A stretch of 64,000 nt of DNA from Diaphorobacter sp. HDW4B (GTDB taxonomy: Bacteria > Pseudomonadota > Gammaproteobacteria > Burkholderiales > Burkholderiaceae_C), in contig NZ_CP049905.1 in the NCBI RefSeq assembly GCF_011305535.1, positions 3,470,001 to 3,534,000 on the forward strand, given 5' to 3'. Below the pieces are notes generated by a model, which worked only from the letters and a program-made list of their open reading frames with translations, was not told the DNA's origin and did no database searches. Of this stretch, positions 25,469 to 35,247 are shown piece by piece (the first letter of the stretch is position 1; every line of letters begins with the position of its first letter). A program made the translations under genes and the position numbers.

Positions 25469-26044
25469 CTAGACCGCAGGCGGCTTCTGCGTCCACCACA
25501 ACGGGCCGTTGAGGCAATACGTGGGCACGGGCAGAGCGTCCTGCACGGCGCTGTACATGAGCGCTTCGCGGTACGCGACGACCTGCGACGCCTTTGGCCC
25601 GACGACCGTGCCCGTGTACCAGACGGTGTTGATCGCGAGCGCGTGGTCCTTGAGTCCGGCCAGCTCGGCGGCGGCCATCAGCGCGGGTGAATCCGCTGCA
25701 TCGTTGGTGAGCTTGACGAGTTCTGCCACTTGCGGCGCGAACGGGGCCGAAAGACGGTTTCCGGCCTCCAGAATGCGCCGCGCGGTGACGGGCGAAAGCT
25801 CGTTGTGCGCGGTGAGCTTGCGCGAGAAATTGAGGAAGGCCATCACCTCGGCCGAGGGTGCTGCGGCGACTTCCTGGCTGCCAGGTGTCTGCGCGATGGC
25901 TGCTGGCAACCATTGCCGCGCGGCCAGCAGCGCCGCCATGCCGGAGACACTGAGCAGCACTTGTCTGCGCTGCAATGAATGACCGAGATGGCCGAGCGTC
26001 GCTGCGCTGCTTGTGCTCGGCTCTGGGTGGGAACTGGATGGCAT
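25469..26044 (-). CDS. Small (gamma-like) subunit of the flavin dehydrogenase, Tat signal
   Basis: A 191-residue protein with a twin-arginine-type N-terminus (LQRRQVLLSVSGMAALLAA, about 24-42) and a compact helical domain typical of the sorbitol-dehydrogenase/gluconate 2-dehydrogenase small-subunit family. In known complexes this subunit carries the Tat signal that exports the flavoprotein by hitchhiking. It is the first gene of the three-gene unit, 69 bp ahead of the flavoprotein. The C-terminal NGPLWWTQKPPAV resembles that of related small subunits. Confidence 0.85.
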   Translation of the reverse strand: MPSSSHPEPSTSSAATLGHLGHSLQRRQVLLSVSGMAALLAARQWLPAAIAQTPGSQEVAAAPSAEVMAFLNFSRKLTAHNELSPVTARRILEAGNRLSAPFAPQVAELVKLTNDAADSPALMAAAELAGLKDHALAINTVWYTGTVVGPKASQVVAYREALMYSAVQDALPVPTYCLNGPLWWTQKPPAV

Positions 26045-26183
26045 GACCGCTCCGTGTCAGTGTTGGCTCACTGCGGTTCAGTCTGCCATGAAGCAGGGCG
26101 GGCGCGGGCGCTGCTCCTGTAAGCCGGGAGGCAGTGCTGGCGTCAGCCCATGCTCATGGTTTGCAGGGTTGCAAGCGCCCCAA

Positions 26184-26216
26184 AGGAAAAAGCCCTGCGG
26201 GTCAGTGCAGGGCTTT
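26184..26216 (-). terminator. Terminator of ftsY
   Basis: On the minus strand a 10-bp stem AAAGCCCTGC/GCAGGGCTTT (26207-26216 with 26189-26198) is followed by TTCC after the T-run. It lies 24 bases after the ftsY stop. Confidence 0.87.
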
Positions 26217-26240
26217 CATTCGGTGCGAGGGGTGTCTCGA

Positions 26241-27398
<1,158 letters not shown>

Positions 27399-27427
27399 TG
27401 TCGGGTACTTAGAATCCTATCCATTCT

Positions 27428-28894
27428 ATGAAACAAGCCATTTCCATTCTTGGCCTGCTGGCCTGTGCGCATGTCGCGGCGTTTGCCGATACGTCCGCCA
27501 ACCCCATTTCGACTCCGGGTGCCAACGCGTCCGCGGCGGTGAAACCCGAAGCCACCACGGCCGATGGGGCGCAACTGTTCACGCTGAAAAATGGCATGCA
27601 GCTCATCGTCAAACCCGACAAGCGTGCGCCCACGGCGGTGCACATGGTCTGGGTGCGGGTGGGCTCCGTGGATGAGGTCGATGGCACGACAGGTGTGGCC
27701 CACGCATTGGAACACATGATGTTCAAGGGCACGGCCAAGATTGCGCCGGGCCAGTTCTCCAAACAGGTGGCGGCGCTGGGCGGGCAGGAAAACGCCTTCA
27801 CCACGCGCGACTACACCGGCTACTACCAGCAGATTCCGTCGAATCGGCTCAAGGACGTGATGGAGCTCGAAGCCGACCGCTTCGCCAACAACCAGTGGCC
27901 GGACGAAGAGTTCAAGAAGGAAATCGAGGTCATCAAGGAAGAGCGCCGCATGCGCACCGAAGACCAGCCGCGCTCCGCGCTGTTCGAGCAGTTGAATGCG
28001 GCCACCTTCACCTCGTCGCCCAATCGCCGTCCGGTGGTGGGCTGGATGAGCGATCTCGATTCGATGACGCCCAAGGATGTGCGCGACTTCCACAAGGCCT
28101 GGTACGTGCCGCAGAACGCCGCCGTGGTGATCGCGGGCGATGTGGATGTGGCCAAGGTCTACGATCTGGCGCAGCAGATCTACGGCGTGATTCCGCAGGG
28201 CGCGGTGCCCGAGCGCAAGCCGCGCACCGAACCCGCGCAGAAGGGCATTCGCCGCATCGATTTCAAGGCACCGGCCGATCAGGCATTTGTCGCCATGTCG
28301 TTTCGCGCGCCTAGTCTGCGCAACCTGGACAAGCTGACCGACGAGGACCGCGATGCGCTCTCGTTGCTGATGCTCTCGGCCGTGCTCAGCGGATATGACG
28401 GCGCGCGTCTGGATCGCGCATTGACGCAAGGCGCGGACCGCGTGGCCGACAGCGCGAGCAGCTCGGCGTCGATCATCGGTCGCGGCCCTGGCACCTTTCT
28501 GTTGATGGGCGTGCCCGCCAAGGGCAAGACCACCAAGCAGGTCGAAGAAGCCCTGCGCGCGCAGATCGCGCGTGTGGCCAAGGAGGGCGTGAGCGAATCG
28601 GAACTGGCGCGCGTGAAGGCGCAGTGGAACGCATCGACCGTGTACGAGCGCGATTCGCTGTTCGGCCAGGCCAACGACCTGGGCGGCAACTGGGCCGGGG
28701 GCTTCCCGCCCGATGCCGATGACCAGATTCTCAAACTGCTGCGCACTGTCACGCCGGAACACGTGAAGTCGGTGGCGCAGCGCTACTTTGGCGATGACCA
28801 GCTCAACGTCGGCACCTTGGTGCCGCAGCCGGTGGCCCCCGGTGCCAAGCGCCCCGCAGCCCAGCAGGGCGCGGGCGGCGAGCGCATGCATTGA
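27428..28894 (+). CDS. M16 family zinc peptidase, catalytic partner
   Basis: A 488-residue exported (signal peptide to about residue 20) M16 peptidase. The inverted zinc motif HALEH is at 92-96 and the third ligand Glu is in ELEADRFANNQW (about 170). It is followed 30 bp later by a second M16 gene lacking the motif; such pairs form heterodimeric peptidases in which one chain cuts and the other shapes the chamber. No SD precedes the ATG, and a TAGAAT box lies 14 bases upstream, so the leader may be very short. Substrate unknown. Confidence 0.9.
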   Translation: MKQAISILGLLACAHVAAFADTSANPISTPGANASAAVKPEATTADGAQLFTLKNGMQLIVKPDKRAPTAVHMVWVRVGSVDEVDGTTGVAHALEHMMFKGTAKIAPGQFSKQVAALGGQENAFTTRDYTGYYQQIPSNRLKDVMELEADRFANNQWPDEEFKKEIEVIKEERRMRTEDQPRSALFEQLNAATFTSSPNRRPVVGWMSDLDSMTPKDVRDFHKAWYVPQNAAVVIAGDVDVAKVYDLAQQIYGVIPQGAVPERKPRTEPAQKGIRRIDFKAPADQAFVAMSFRAPSLRNLDKLTDEDRDALSLLMLSAVLSGYDGARLDRALTQGADRVADSASSSASIIGRGPGTFLLMGVPAKGKTTKQVEEALRAQIARVAKEGVSESELARVKAQWNASTVYERDSLFGQANDLGGNWAGGFPPDADDQILKLLRTVTPEHVKSVAQRYFGDDQLNVGTLVPQPVAPGAKRPAAQQGAGGERMH

Positions 28895-28924
28895 ACGCCA
28901 ACGGCACAGAAACGGATTGAAGAT

Positions 28925-30295
28925 ATGTTGTTGAAAAAACTCAAGAAGACGAGCGTTCGCGTGGGTCTGCTGGGCGCGGGCATGGCCTTGTTCGCGCATT
29001 CTGCGTGGGCGCTGCTGCCCATCCAGCACTGGACCGAGGCGAGCGGCGCCCGCGTGTGGCTGGTCGAAAGCCCGGCGATTCCGATGGTGGATGTGCAGAT
29101 CGATTTCGACGCCGGTGCGCGTCGCGATCCGGCGCAGCAGATCGGGCTGGCCAGCGCTGTGGCGGGCATGAGCTCCAAGGGCGTGCGAGCCGGATCTGGT
29201 GCTGGGGGCAAGGAAGCGGCACTCGATGAAAACGCGCTGGGCGAGGCCTGGGCTGATCTCGGTGCCAGCTTTGATGCCAGCGCCGAGCGAGACGGTTTTG
29301 TGTACTCGATGCGTTCGTTGACCGACCCCGAACTGCTCGCCAAGGCAACGAGTCTTGCAGCGCGCCAGATCGGCGAGCCGAGCTTTCCGCAGAACGTGTG
29401 GCAGCGCGAGCGTTCGCGTTGGGAAGCGGGCCTGAAGGAAGCCAACACCAAGCCCGGCACCGTGGCGAGCAAAGCCTTCGCGGCCGATGTGTACGGCAAG
29501 CATCCTTATGGTTATCAGACCACGCCCGAGTCGCTGCAACGCATCAACGCGAGCGATCTGCAGGCCTTTCACAAGCGCTATGTGCAAAGCTGCGGCGCGC
29601 GCGTGAGCATCGTTGGCGCGCTCAACAAGGAGCAGGCCCAGCAACTGGTGAGCAAGCTGCTCGCGCGCCTGCCCGCCAAGGCTGCGGGCGACTGCGCCAA
29701 GCTGCCGGACATCACGCCCGTGCAGCCGCTCACACAGGCCAAGCAAGAGACCATTCCATTCCAGTCCGCGCAGGCGCACGTGATCATCGGCCAGCCCGGC
29801 ATCAAGCGCGACAACCCGGACTTTCTCGCCATCCTCGTGGGCAACCACATTCTGGGCGGCGGTGGCTTCACCTCGCGCCTGACGCAGGAGGTGCGCGAAA
29901 AGCGCGGCCTGAGCTACAGCGTGGGCAGCGGCTTCTCGCCGGGACTGGATGCGGGTGCGTTCGTGGTCGGTCTGCAGACGCGTCCCGATCAGGCTGCCGA
30001 AGCCGTGAAGGTCTCGCAGGACGTGGTGAAGAAATTCGTCGAAGAAGGCCCGACCGAGGAAGAACTGCGTGCCGCCAAGGACAACCTGATCGGCGGCTTT
30101 GCGCTGCGCATCGACAGCAACCGCAAACTGCTGGGCAACGTGGTGAACATCGCCTGGAACAACCTGCCGCTTGATTATCTGGAGCACTGGACGGACCGCG
30201 TCGAAGCGCTTTCTGTCAAGGACATTCGCGATGCGTTCCAACGCATGGTGCAACCCGATCGCATGGTCACCGTCGTCGTGGGAGGCAAGCAATGA
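28925..30295 (+). CDS. M16 family peptidase-like, non-catalytic partner
   Basis: A 456-residue exported paralogue of the preceding protein (signal peptide ending near AHSAWA, residue 29). The position of the zinc motif reads GLASAVAGMSSKG, with no HxxEH, so it cannot bind the catalytic zinc. It keeps the Arg/Tyr substrate-binding motif EVREKRGLSYSV (about 321-332) of non-catalytic M16 subunits. It overlaps rsmD by ATGA. Expected to form a heterodimer with the upstream peptidase in the periplasm. Confidence 0.9.
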   Translation: MLLKKLKKTSVRVGLLGAGMALFAHSAWALLPIQHWTEASGARVWLVESPAIPMVDVQIDFDAGARRDPAQQIGLASAVAGMSSKGVRAGSGAGGKEAALDENALGEAWADLGASFDASAERDGFVYSMRSLTDPELLAKATSLAARQIGEPSFPQNVWQRERSRWEAGLKEANTKPGTVASKAFAADVYGKHPYGYQTTPESLQRINASDLQAFHKRYVQSCGARVSIVGALNKEQAQQLVSKLLARLPAKAAGDCAKLPDITPVQPLTQAKQETIPFQSAQAHVIIGQPGIKRDNPDFLAILVGNHILGGGGFTSRLTQEVREKRGLSYSVGSGFSPGLDAGAFVVGLQTRPDQAAEAVKVSQDVVKKFVEEGPTEEELRAAKDNLIGGFALRIDSNRKLLGNVVNIAWNNLPLDYLEHWTDRVEALSVKDIRDAFQRMVQPDRMVTVVVGGKQ

Positions 30296-30927
30296 GACCC
30301 CGTTCTACCATGTTGAGTGAAGCCGCCAAGAAGAAGGCAGCCGCCGCAAGCAAGCCCGCAGCACCGGCACGTGGCGCGGGCGAAGTGCGCATCGTGGGCG
30401 GCCAGTGGAAGCGCACGCGCTTGCCCGTGGCCGATCGTCCGGGCCTGCGCCCCACGCCCGACCGCGTGCGCGAGACGCTGTTCAACTGGCTGGGGCAGGA
30501 CCTCACGGGCTGGCAATGTCTGGACGTGTTTGCGGGCACGGGCGCACTCGGTTTCGAGGCCGCGTCGCGCGGTGCCACACAGGTGTTGATGAACGAGGCC
30601 GACATGGGCCTGGTCACGCAGCTCAAGTCGATTGCCGCCAAGCTCAAGGCGGAGAACGTGCGTGTGCTGCGTGGGGATGGCGTCGCGGCGATCAAGCAAT
30701 GCGCTGCGGGCAGCATGCATTTGCTGTTGCTGGATCCGCCGTTTGACAGTGCGTTGTTCAAGCCTGCTTTGGAAGCCGCCGCCAAGGCCGTGGCGGCTGA
30801 CGGCTACATCTATCTGGAAGCACCACGCGAGTGGAGTGAGGAGGAGCTTGCCTTGCTGGGGTTGGGGCGGTATCGACACTTGAAGGCGGGGGCTGTGCAT
30901 GCGCATCTTTTGCGCAGGGCGGGGTGA
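30292..30927 (+). CDS. rsmD: 16S rRNA (guanine966-N2)-methyltransferase RsmD
   Basis: A 211-residue SAM-dependent methyltransferase of the RsmD family. Motifs seen: RIVGGQWKRTRLPV (about 33-46), RPTPDRVRETLFNWL (about 53-67), SAM motif I DVFAGTGALGFEA (about 78-90) and the catalytic DPPF (about 148-151). A basic Ala/Lys-rich N-terminal extension of about 30 residues is family-untypical; ATG at 30310 is an alternative start. coaD, often its neighbour elsewhere, is 11 kb away here. Confidence 0.93.
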   Translation: MRPRSTMLSEAAKKKAAAASKPAAPARGAGEVRIVGGQWKRTRLPVADRPGLRPTPDRVRETLFNWLGQDLTGWQCLDVFAGTGALGFEAASRGATQVLMNEADMGLVTQLKSIAAKLKAENVRVLRGDGVAAIKQCAAGSMHLLLLDPPFDSALFKPALEAAAKAVAADGYIYLEAPREWSEEELALLGLGRYRHLKAGAVHAHLLRRAG

Positions 30928-30929
30928 TT

Positions 30930-31190
30930 TTTTCTTTGTCTTTGTTTGGGTGATGCTGGGTGGTTGCTTATGGAAGCCGGGTCTCGCCCCGGCGGGCGAG
31001 TAACTTTTTGCTTGCGCCAAAAAGTCACCAAAAATCGCTTTCAATACCTCCGGCGGAACTCGCGGCGTTCCTTCGTCACTCTGCTCGGGCAACCGCCGGA
31101 AATCAGTTTGGAAGAGGTGTGATTCGGCACTTTGCTTCGCTCGTGCTGTTTTCATCTCGCGACTTCGCGAGATGTGGCGCGGGGGTTGTG
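30930..31190. repeat. Family-2 long intergenic repeat, copy B (inverted)
   Basis: Reverse-complement counterpart of 16196-16465. Conserved blocks are 30998-31050, with AAAAAGTCACCAAAAATCGC at 31018-31037, and a 9-bp hairpin CATCTCGCG-ACTT-CGCGAGATG at 31153-31174. It fills the gap between convergent rsmD and the thiolase gene. Confidence 0.75.
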
Positions 31191-31218
31191 TGCGGTGTTT
31201 GGGTGGGGGCTTCTTGCT

Positions 31219-31255
31219 CCCTCTCCCGCTTGCGGGAGAGGGTTGGGGTGAGGGC
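31219..31255. repeat. Hairpin repeat of the CCCTCTCCC...GGGAGAGGG type
   Basis: An 11-bp perfect stem (31219-31229 with 31232-31242) with a 2-nt loop, followed by TTGGGGTGAGGGC. This is the widely dispersed proteobacterial intergenic repeat of that consensus; here it lies before the thiolase stop and could act in mRNA 3'-end stability. Confidence 0.75.
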
Positions 31256-31287
31256 TCTGCGCTCTCTGCTCTCCGCTTTTTTGCTGG

Positions 31288-32472
31288 CTATGCGGTCTGG
31301 TACATCGTCACCACGCAGGCGCCGCCCAATCCCAGGTTGTGTTGAAGTGCGATGCGTGCGCCGTCTACCTGTTTGTCGCCCGCGCTGCCGCGCAGTTGGT
31401 GGGTGAGTTCGTAGCATTGCGCAAGGCCCGTTGCGCCGAGCGGGTGACCTTTTGACAGCAGGCCGCCGGATGGGTTGGTCACGACGCGGCCGCCGAAGGT
31501 GTTGTCGCCTGCGTTGACGAAGGCTTCTGCGCCGCCTTCCGGGCACAGGCCCAGTGCTTCGTAGGTGATGACTTCGTTCTGTGCAAAGCAGTCGTGCAGT
31601 TCGACCACGTTCACGTCCGAGGGATCGACGCCGGTCTGTTCGTAGACTTGCTTTGCGGAGGCCTGCGACAGGCCGTAGCCGACCACTTTCATCATGTCGT
31701 TGCCTTGCAGGCTGTCGGGCGTGTCGGTGGTCATGGCCTGGGCGGTGATGCGCACGTCGGTGCGCAGGCCGTGTTTGCGCGCAAACGATTCGGACACGAG
31801 CACGGCCGCCGCTGCGCCGCAGGTGGGTGGGCAGGCCATGAGCCGTGTGAGCACGCCGGGCCAGAGCATGGGGGCGTTCATCACGTCTTCCGTGCTGAGT
31901 TCCTTGCGCAGCAGGGCGAGCGGGTTGCGGGCGGCGTGGCGGCTGGCTTTGGCGCGTACTTTGGCGAAGGTTTCGAGCGGCGTGCCGTAGCGGTCCATGT
32001 GGGCCTTGCCTGCGCCGCCAAAGTAGCGCAGCGCAAGCGGCAGTTCGGGCATGCCGACCAGTTCTTCGGCTTTGCGGTCGAAGGCGTCGAACGGGCTCGG
32101 GCGGTCATTGAACATCGTGCCGAGTGCGCCGGGTTTCATCTGCTCGAAGCCGAGCGCGAGCACGCAGTCCGCCGCGCCCGAGGCAATCGCCTGACGTGCA
32201 AGAAACAGCGCCGTCGATCCGGTCGAGCAGTTGTTGTTGACGTTGAAGACGGGAATACCCGTCATGCCCACGTCGTAGAGCGCGCGCTGGCCAGCGGTGG
32301 AGTCGCCGTAGACATAGCCGACATAGGCTTGCTGCAGTCCGGTGTAGGCGATGCCCGCATCGGCCAGCGCAAGCCGCGTGGCCTCGGCCGCCATGGCCGG
32401 GTAGGGCTCGTTCGAGCCGGGTTTGGTGAAGGCGATCATGCCCACACCGGCCACGCAAACTGCTGTGCTCAT
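31288..32472 (-). CDS. SCP-x type thiolase / acetyl-CoA acyltransferase-like
   Basis: A 394-residue thiolase-like enzyme of the lipid-transfer/SCP-x branch, used for side-chain or ring degradation of hydrophobic acids. The nucleophilic cysteine is in VNNNCSTGSTALFLA (about 84-98), and the histidines are in ELHDCFAQNE (about 284-293) and SKGHPLGATGLAQ (about 343-355). Its start overlaps the acyl-CoA ligase stop as ATGA, so both are translated together. The substrate is likely an unusual acyl-CoA, not a simple straight-chain one; that is inferred from the subfamily and cluster. Confidence 0.87.
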   Translation of the reverse strand: MSTAVCVAGVGMIAFTKPGSNEPYPAMAAEATRLALADAGIAYTGLQQAYVGYVYGDSTAGQRALYDVGMTGIPVFNVNNNCSTGSTALFLARQAIASGAADCVLALGFEQMKPGALGTMFNDRPSPFDAFDRKAEELVGMPELPLALRYFGGAGKAHMDRYGTPLETFAKVRAKASRHAARNPLALLRKELSTEDVMNAPMLWPGVLTRLMACPPTCGAAAAVLVSESFARKHGLRTDVRITAQAMTTDTPDSLQGNDMMKVVGYGLSQASAKQVYEQTGVDPSDVNVVELHDCFAQNEVITYEALGLCPEGGAEAFVNAGDNTFGGRVVTNPSGGLLSKGHPLGATGLAQCYELTHQLRGSAGDKQVDGARIALQHNLGLGGACVVTMYQTA

Positions 32473-34028
32473 GGTTTGGTCTCCGTTGCATCGGCAAGGC
32501 GTTGCAGCAGCGCGCTGCGGATGTCGCGCTTGAGCACCTTGCCCACTTTCGAGCGCGGTAAATCTTGCCAGATTTCCACTTGCTTGGGTGCCTTCACGCT
32601 GCCGATCAGCGACTTCACGAAGGCCTGTACCTGCGCCGCATCCGGCGACTTGCCCGCGTGCGGCTGGATCACCGCGACCACGCGCTCGCCCCATTTGTCG
32701 TCGGGCAGGCCGATCACGGCGCATTCATGCACTTCTGGGTGCTGCAGCAGCGCTTGCTCGACCTCGACGGAGTAGACGTTGAAGCCGCCGGTGATGATCA
32801 TGTCCTTGGCGCGATCGACGATGTAGAGATAGCCGTCGGACTCGACGCGTCCGATGTCGCCCGTGTGATGCCAGCCGTGCGCGCCCGCTTCAGCCGTGGC
32901 CGCGGCGTTCTGGTAGTAGCCCATCATCACGAGCGAGCTGCGCACCACGATCTCGCCGGTCTCGCCCACGGGCAGCAGCGTGCCGTCCGTGCTCATCGTG
33001 GCCACCTGCACCAGCGGGCCGGGTTTGCCTGCAGACGAAAGCCGCTCGCGCGCGATGCTGCCGTCGGCGTGGAAATGGTCCTTGGGCGCCATCATCGAGA
33101 TCATCATTGGCGCTTCGGTCTGTCCGAAAAGCTGTGCCATGACGGGGCCGATTTTGGTGAGCGCTTCTTCGAGCCGGGCCGCAGAAATCGGCGCTGCGCC
33201 ATACCAGAAGCATTGCAGCGACGACAGGTCGGCGCTCGCCAGTTGCTCATGTGCGAGCAGCATGTAGATCAGCGTGGGCGGCAAAAAAGTGTGCGTGACG
33301 CGGTGCCGTTCCACCAGCGCGAGGAAGTCGCTCATATCAGGCTTTTGCATGACGATGATGCGACCACCCAGCGTCATGATGGGAAAGCACAGCACGCCAG
33401 CCGCATGCGTAAGCGGCGCGAGCGCGAGATAGACCGGACGGCCCTCGAACGGGTAGCCCATGAGCGTGAGTGCGGTCATGGTTTCGAGATTGGTGCCCGA
33501 CAGCATCACGCCCTTGGGCAGGCCGGTGGTGCCGCCCGTTCCGGCGATCATGGCGAGATCGTCGATGGGCTGCACCTCCAGCGGCGCGTCGCTCACGCCG
33601 TCCAGCCACTCGTCGAGCGAACGCGCATAGGGCAGGGCCTGGTCGATGCAGATCCACAGCCGGATCTTGGGCAGTTGCTCGCGCATCTGCTCGACCATGG
33701 GTGCGTAGTTGCTGTGAAAGATCAGGCACTCGCAGTCGAACGCGTCGAGCACGTGGCGGTTCTCCGACGCCTCGTTGCGCGGGTTGATCGGGCACCACAC
33801 CGCCGCTGCGCGCGAGATGCCGAACACGCACGCAAACGCGGTGGAGTGATTGCTGGAGAGCACCGCCACCTTGCTGCCCGGCGCAATGCCCGCTGCCTGC
33901 AGGCCGCGTCCCACGCGGTAGCTGATGCGCTGCACGTCGTCGTAGCTCAGATTGGCGTCGCCCATGGTCAGGCACGGCTGTGCCGGACCGAGCTGCGCGC
34001 CCTTGTCGAGATAGTCAATCAGCCGCAT
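32469..34028 (-). CDS. AMP-forming acyl-CoA ligase (cluster ligase 1)
   Basis: A 519-residue ANL-superfamily ligase. The AMP/P-loop motif is GTGGTTGLPKGVM (about 162-174), the A5/A7 motifs are LFGQTEAPM (about 297-305) and YHTGD-like WHHTGDIG (about 388-395), and the C-terminal lysine motif is RSKVGKVLKRDIR (about 497-509). It activates a carboxylic acid to its CoA thioester for degradation by the thiolase encoded just downstream. It resembles long-chain/fatty-acid or steroid-side-chain ligases; the acid is not known. Confidence 0.88.
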   Translation of the reverse strand: MRLIDYLDKGAQLGPAQPCLTMGDANLSYDDVQRISYRVGRGLQAAGIAPGSKVAVLSSNHSTAFACVFGISRAAAVWCPINPRNEASENRHVLDAFDCECLIFHSNYAPMVEQMREQLPKIRLWICIDQALPYARSLDEWLDGVSDAPLEVQPIDDLAMIAGTGGTTGLPKGVMLSGTNLETMTALTLMGYPFEGRPVYLALAPLTHAAGVLCFPIMTLGGRIIVMQKPDMSDFLALVERHRVTHTFLPPTLIYMLLAHEQLASADLSSLQCFWYGAAPISAARLEEALTKIGPVMAQLFGQTEAPMMISMMAPKDHFHADGSIARERLSSAGKPGPLVQVATMSTDGTLLPVGETGEIVVRSSLVMMGYYQNAAATAEAGAHGWHHTGDIGRVESDGYLYIVDRAKDMIITGGFNVYSVEVEQALLQHPEVHECAVIGLPDDKWGERVVAVIQPHAGKSPDAAQVQAFVKSLIGSVKAPKQVEIWQDLPRSKVGKVLKRDIRSALLQRLADATETKP

Positions 34029-34071
34029 GGCAGAAGGCTCCTTGTAGTGGGGTCAACGCGTTCGTCGCGGA

Positions 34072-35214
34072 TCAGTTGTGCACGGTCAGGATGGGCGGCT
34101 GCACGAGGCCGAAGGCGCGCAACGCACCCAGCAGCTCATGGTGACCGAAGGCTTGGCAACCGGATGCGAAACCCACGCGCTTGGGTGGTTGTTGCAGCAG
34201 CCACGATGCGGCGAAGGCGTTGAGCAGACCGGTCTGCTTGTAGTTGCAGTTGCCGTAGATGACGCAGTGCGCGCGACCGAGCGGGCCGGAGGCATGCACC
34301 GAATCGACCGACTTGTTGATGCGCGGATTCTCGCGCGGCGGCATCACGTTCATCACGCCGGCGGCGGTCTGCGCGAGCGCCTTGTAGCGGTCTTCGGTGT
34401 TCATGTCCTTGGTCGCTTCGAGTGCGGCCTCGACGATCTTGGGAACGCCCAGCATCAGAGGCTTGTTGAACACGCCGCCCAGCACCTTCACATTCGCCAC
34501 GCGCGGATCGCGCTTGAACCAGACCGGGTGCGATGTGCCGCCCCATGGCAGCGCGAGAGCGACCTCGTGCTGGCCGGGAATCGAGAGCTGGTACAGGCCC
34601 GCGTCGGGTTGCCATTCCTTGTACTGGTTCTGCTCCAGATAGAACGCTTTGGACGTGGCCGCGTTCACGAGGATGGTCTGCGTGGAGGCAATCGTCGGGC
34701 TGCCGCCCCAGAACACGGCGATGTCCAGCGTGTCGAGGCCCGGCGTTTCAAGGCACAACTGGGCGGCGATTTCGCCGTTGGTGTACATCTGCGCGATGCC
34801 TGGTGAGAGCAGCAGACCCTTGGCCGCGAACTTCTCTCCCCATTGCTCGTCGAGTGTGATCAGCCAGTCCTGCTCGCCGGTCGTGTCGGTGTAGTGGCAA
34901 CCGGTGGCAAGGCAGGCCTCGACCACTTCAGGGCCAAACTTGGCGAACGGGCCGACGGTGTTGATCACCACCTTGGCACCACGGAACAGCTCGATCAGCG
35001 CGGCCACGCTGTGTTCGACGGCGACCACGTCGAAGACGGCTGTCTCGACACCCGGCACATTGGCTTGCATGGCCGCATCCAGCTTTTCCTTGCTGCGGCC
35101 TGCGGCGATGAAGGGAATGCCGTATTCACGCAGATATTCGCAAACGAGGCGGCCCGTGTAGCCGCTGGCACCGTAGACGATGACGGGTTTTTTGTTGTTG
35201 GCGTTGTTGGTCAT
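34072..35214 (-). CDS. Saccharopine-dehydrogenase-like NAD(P)-binding reductase
   Basis: A 380-residue protein with an N-terminal Rossmann fold: VIVYGASGYTGRLVCEYL (about 11-28) and NTVGPFAKFGPEVVEACLATGCHYTDTTGE (two blocks within about 85-114), which are hallmarks of the saccharopine-dehydrogenase-like/trans-acting enoyl reductase family. It does not look like a lysine-pathway enzyme. Within the acyl-CoA cluster it probably reduces or oxidises an intermediate. It follows the OmpW gene by 33 bp and precedes ligase 1 by 43 bp. Confidence 0.8.
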   Translation of the reverse strand: MTNNANNKKPVIVYGASGYTGRLVCEYLREYGIPFIAAGRSKEKLDAAMQANVPGVETAVFDVVAVEHSVAALIELFRGAKVVINTVGPFAKFGPEVVEACLATGCHYTDTTGEQDWLITLDEQWGEKFAAKGLLLSPGIAQMYTNGEIAAQLCLETPGLDTLDIAVFWGGSPTIASTQTILVNAATSKAFYLEQNQYKEWQPDAGLYQLSIPGQHEVALALPWGGTSHPVWFKRDPRVANVKVLGGVFNKPLMLGVPKIVEAALEATKDMNTEDRYKALAQTAAGVMNVMPPRENPRINKSVDSVHASGPLGRAHCVIYGNCNYKQTGLLNAFAASWLLQQPPKRVGFASGCQAFGHHELLGALRAFGLVQPPILTVHN

Positions 35215-35247
35215 GATGTGAATGTCTCCTTGGATGATCGAAAGAAA

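Noticed and set aside
30810-31031. Short open frames in the family-2 repeat (peptides with VTFWRKQKVT)
   Set aside because: The peptide recurs at the other copy only because the DNA repeats; no SD and frame not preserved over the repeat, so treated as non-coding.
32565-34223. Plus-strand frame of about 550 codons opposite the acyl-CoA ligase
   Set aside because: Shadow of the ligase gene, whose AMP-binding motifs fix the true strand.
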